Positions 61,829 to 64,000 of a DNA stretch of 64,000 nucleotides are shown here, piece after piece; positions within the stretch are counted from its first letter, which is position 1; each line of letters begins with the position of its first letter. The notes beneath the pieces are model-generated. The model searched no databases. It was not told the origin of the DNA and saw only the letters and a list, made by a program, of their open reading frames with translations. Origin of the DNA: LMUY01 sp965199005 (lineage in GTDB: Bacteria; Pseudomonadota; Alphaproteobacteria; Acetobacterales; Acetobacteraceae); the NCBI GenBank assembly GCA_965199005.1, contig CBDAQK010000001.1:2748476-2812475 (forward strand). The letters run 5' to 3'. The position numbers and the translations under genes were made by a program.

Positions 61829-63556
61829 ATGGCGAAGACTGTAGCGGACCAGATGGTCGAGGTATTGGCAGCGGCCCAGGTCGAGCGGATCTATGGTATC
61901 GTCGGCGACAGCCTAAACGGCTTCACCGATGCGCTGCGCCGCCATGGCGGCATCCAATGGCTGCACACCAGGCACGAGGAGGTCGCCGCCTTCGCCGCGG
62001 GTGCGGATGCGCACGTCACCGGCAAGCTTGCTGTCTGCGCCGGGAGCTGCGGCCCCGGCAACCTGCATCTCATCAACGGCCTGTTTGACTGCCACCGCTC
62101 GCGCCTACCCGTGGTGGCCATCGCGGCGCATATCCCATCGCCCGAGATCGGCTCAGGCTATTTCCAGGAGACCCACCCGGAGCAGTTGTTCCTCGAGTGC
62201 AGCAGCTATTGCGAGCTGGTTTCGAGCCCAGCCCAGATGCCGCGCGTGCTGGAGATCGCGATTCGCCGGGCCGTAGCTGAGAGCTGTGTCTGCGTCATCG
62301 TCATTCCCGGCGACGTCGCACTCCGTCCTGCCTCCGATGCACCAACCCCATCCACCGCAGCACTGCTCTTGCCGGCGCCAACCACCACCCCGCCTGCCGA
62401 GGCGATCGCCGGGCTGGCGGACATGCTGAACGGCTGCGAGCGCGTGACCCTGCTCTGCGGCCGGGGCTGCGACGGGGCGCATGACGAGTTGCTGCAGGTG
62501 GCCGAGGCGCTGAAGGCGCCGATCGTACATGCCATGCGCGGCAAGGAGCATGTCGAGTGGGACAACCCCTACGACGTTGGCATCACCGGGTTGATCGGCT
62601 TCTCCTCCGGCTACTACGCCATGGGCAGTTGCGACGGGTTGCTGATGCTCGGCACCGATTTTCCCTACACGCAGTTTTATCCGAAGGGCGCACGGATCGC
62701 GCAGGTCGACGTCCGTCCCGAGGCGATCGGGCGGCGCACGCCGATCGAGCGAGGCCTGCTCGGCGACGTGCGCGCAACGCTGCAGGGATTGCTGCCGTAT
62801 CTGAGGCCGGGGCGGAGCGACAAGCATCTCAAAGACTGCGTTGCCCACTACCACGATGCGCGCCGCGGACTGGACGAACTGGCGAGCGGCAAGCCCGGCG
62901 GTCGGCTGCACCCGCAACACATCGCCCGTGTCATCAGCGAACTCGCCTCCGACGACGCCGTCTTCACCTGCGACGTGGGCCTGCCGACCGTGTGGGCCGC
63001 GCGCTACCTGCAAATGAATGGCAAGCGCCGACTGCTCGGTTCGTTCTGGCACGGCTCGATGGCCAATGCGATGCCGCAGGCGCTTGGCGCGCAGGCCGCT
63101 TTCCCGGGCCGCCAGGTCGTGTCGCTGTCAGGCGACGGCGGGTTCACCATGCTGATGGGCGACCTGCTGTCCGCCAAGCAGCTTGGCCTGCCGATCAAGG
63201 TCGTGGTGTTCAACAACGGCACGCTCGGCTTCATCGAGTTGGAGCAGAAGTCTTCCGGTTTCGTCGACACCGGAACCACGCTCGACAATCCCGATTTTGC
63301 AGCGATGGCAAACGCCGCCGGCATCCACGGCGTGCGCATCGACGATCCGGCAGACGTGGAGACGAAGCTGGCGGAGGCGCTGGCCCATCCAGGTCCGGTG
63401 CTGATCGACGCGGTGGTCAATCGGATGGAGCTGGCTATGCCGCCAAAGGTCACGGCCGAGATGGCGAAGGGCTTCACGCTATACATGCTCAAGGCGGTGA
63501 TGAGCGGGCGTGGCGACGAGGTCGTCGAACTCGCACGGTCAAACCTCCTTCGCTGA
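61829..63556 (+). CDS. poxB: Pyruvate dehydrogenase (quinone) / pyruvate oxidase PoxB
   Basis: This 575-residue protein starts 2 nt after the nitroreductase stop. ThDP-enzyme features are YGIVGDSLNGFTDALRRHGG, the activating Glu in HTRHEEVAAFAAGADA, NGKRRLLGSFWHGSMANAMP and the ThDP/Mg motif LSGDGGFTMLMGDLLSAKQL. The C-terminal FTLYMLKAVMSGRGDEVVEL resembles the membrane-activated alpha-peptide of E. coli PoxB, so the enzyme is probably a peripheral membrane flavoprotein passing electrons to ubiquinone. It would convert the pyruvate released by citramalyl-CoA cleavage to acetate and CO2. Confidence 0.93.
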   Translation: MAKTVADQMVEVLAAAQVERIYGIVGDSLNGFTDALRRHGGIQWLHTRHEEVAAFAAGADAHVTGKLAVCAGSCGPGNLHLINGLFDCHRSRLPVVAIAAHIPSPEIGSGYFQETHPEQLFLECSSYCELVSSPAQMPRVLEIAIRRAVAESCVCVIVIPGDVALRPASDAPTPSTAALLLPAPTTTPPAEAIAGLADMLNGCERVTLLCGRGCDGAHDELLQVAEALKAPIVHAMRGKEHVEWDNPYDVGITGLIGFSSGYYAMGSCDGLLMLGTDFPYTQFYPKGARIAQVDVRPEAIGRRTPIERGLLGDVRATLQGLLPYLRPGRSDKHLKDCVAHYHDARRGLDELASGKPGGRLHPQHIARVISELASDDAVFTCDVGLPTVWAARYLQMNGKRRLLGSFWHGSMANAMPQALGAQAAFPGRQVVSLSGDGGFTMLMGDLLSAKQLGLPIKVVVFNNGTLGFIELEQKSSGFVDTGTTLDNPDFAAMANAAGIHGVRIDDPADVETKLAEALAHPGPVLIDAVVNRMELAMPPKVTAEMAKGFTLYMLKAVMSGRGDEVVELARSNLLR

Positions 63557-63592
63557 CGCGGCCGGCGGCATGGCATCTCTCGGAGAAATCAC

Positions 63593-64000
63593 ATGGCTAC
63601 GGTCACCTGCGACATCCCCGGCTCGTATCTCGCCGAGCTGACACGCCGTGTCGGCACCAACGGCGGCAGCATATCGTCGCTGGTGAGCGAAGCTCTCGCC
63701 GGCTACCTCGATGCGCCAATCCACACCCTGTTCCAGGTTTCCACCTCTGGATCGCTCGTCGAGGGCGTCTACGCACAAGCCGTCACGTGCGCGAAACTCC
63801 TGGAGCACGGCGATTTCGGGCTTGGCACCTTCACCGGCCTGGACGGCGAGATGGTGGTGCTGGACGGCGCGATCTACCGCGTGCAGGGCGATGGTACGGT
63901 GTCGCGAGCGGCGCCGGGCGCCGGGGTGCCATTCGCCGTTGTGACCCGTTTTTCGCCATCGGTGGACGGCCCGGCCGGGCCTGTCTCCAATCTTGAGGAA
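63593..64000 (+). CDS. Alpha-acetolactate decarboxylase with N-terminal RHH-like extension (partial)
   Basis: The frame opens at ATG 63593 behind CGGAGAAA and runs off the window after 136 codons. Residues 44-136 match the N-terminal half of acetolactate decarboxylase: HTLFQVSTSGSLVEGVYAQA, LEHGDFGLGTFTGLDGEMVV and LDGAIYRVQGDGTVSRA. The first 42 residues (TVTCDIPGSYLAELTRRVGT and SISSLVSEALAGYLDAP) read like a ribbon-helix-helix domain, not normally part of the enzyme. Acetolactate decarboxylase makes acetoin from acetolactate. Placed after PoxB, it suggests a second outlet for pyruvate. Confidence 0.85.
   Translation, partial: MATVTCDIPGSYLAELTRRVGTNGGSISSLVSEALAGYLDAPIHTLFQVSTSGSLVEGVYAQAVTCAKLLEHGDFGLGTFTGLDGEMVVLDGAIYRVQGDGTVSRAAPGAGVPFAVVTRFSPSVDGPAGPVSNLEE

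Noticed and set aside
1..64000. CRISPR arrays, tRNA or rRNA genes, phage structural genes
   Set aside because: No regularly spaced repeats, cloverleaf-like genes, rRNA or phage head/tail proteins were seen on reading both strands; a covariance or repeat search was not possible here.

Overview
The window is high-GC DNA with alphaproteobacterial-style gene content: FCD-type GntR, LysR and TetR regulators, HyuA/HyuB, a PoxB-type pyruvate oxidase, a TonB/ExbB/ExbD cassette, and many GTG or TTG starts. An acetic-acid-bacteria or Rhodospirillales relative (Acetobacteraceae-like) is my best guess. No rRNA, tRNA or core housekeeping gene is visible. The mix of catabolic operons, transposons, an orphan DNA methyltransferase and many broken genes fits a plasmid, chromid or genomic island.

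1-13.5 kb is a catabolic locus read divergently from about 3.4 kb. Leftward lie a covalent-flavin amine oxidase, a uronate-dehydrogenase-like SDR and a GMC oxidoreductase that runs off the window. Rightward lie hyuA, hyuB, two ABC permeases, a binding protein and a gamma-glutamyltransferase, followed by a deletion relic of the matching ABC ATPase and a GntR/FadR regulator. The locus looks built to import and open gamma-glutamyl, 5-oxoproline or (N-methyl)hydantoin compounds.

14-17 kb holds a three-gene set of unknown role: a metallophosphoesterase, a small helical protein and an HELGH metallopeptidase-like protein. 17-25.4 kb mixes intact genes (TetR with aldo/keto reductase, DJ-1/PfpI with LysR) with strongly eroded ones (a carboxymuconolactone-decarboxylase-like protein, an SDR, an AMP-dependent ligase, TauE/SafE, and a resolvase piece joined to a BKACE piece). 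25.7-31.2 kb carries a TonB-dependent receptor with exbB, exbD (one amber codon) and tonB, divergent from a metal-binding ABC protein whose ATPase survives only as a stub.

31-42 kb is accessory and decayed. It contains a C5-cytosine methyltransferase with a ribbon-helix-helix-like tail, an XRE regulator, small hypothetical genes, an ABC ATPase relic joined to an ISL3 relic, an SRAP relic, and a HEPN-like/MbcA-like pseudogene. 42-49.8 kb is a nest of mobile elements. An IS21-family element has cut a Tn3-family transposase gene. Just upstream of that Tn3-type resolvase gene sits a 3.1-kb Tn552/TniAB-type transposon with 48-bp terminal repeats (43 of 48 matching) and a perfect 5-bp target duplication.

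49.8-57.3 kb has small regulated modules: DUF4188-like and EthD-like genes with a TetR; an ECF sigma factor between two tiny CxxC membrane proteins; a secreted alpha/beta hydrolase; an amidohydrolase beside a relic of a paralogue; and an NmrA-like reductase with a TetR and two tandem palindromic operators. 57.3-64 kb is a LysR-controlled operon for a CitE-type lyase, a MaoC hydratase and a CoA-transferase. This trio matches the itaconate to acetyl-CoA plus pyruvate pathway, and a nitroreductase, PoxB and an acetolactate decarboxylase follow, so the pyruvate formed could be handled in the same transcript.
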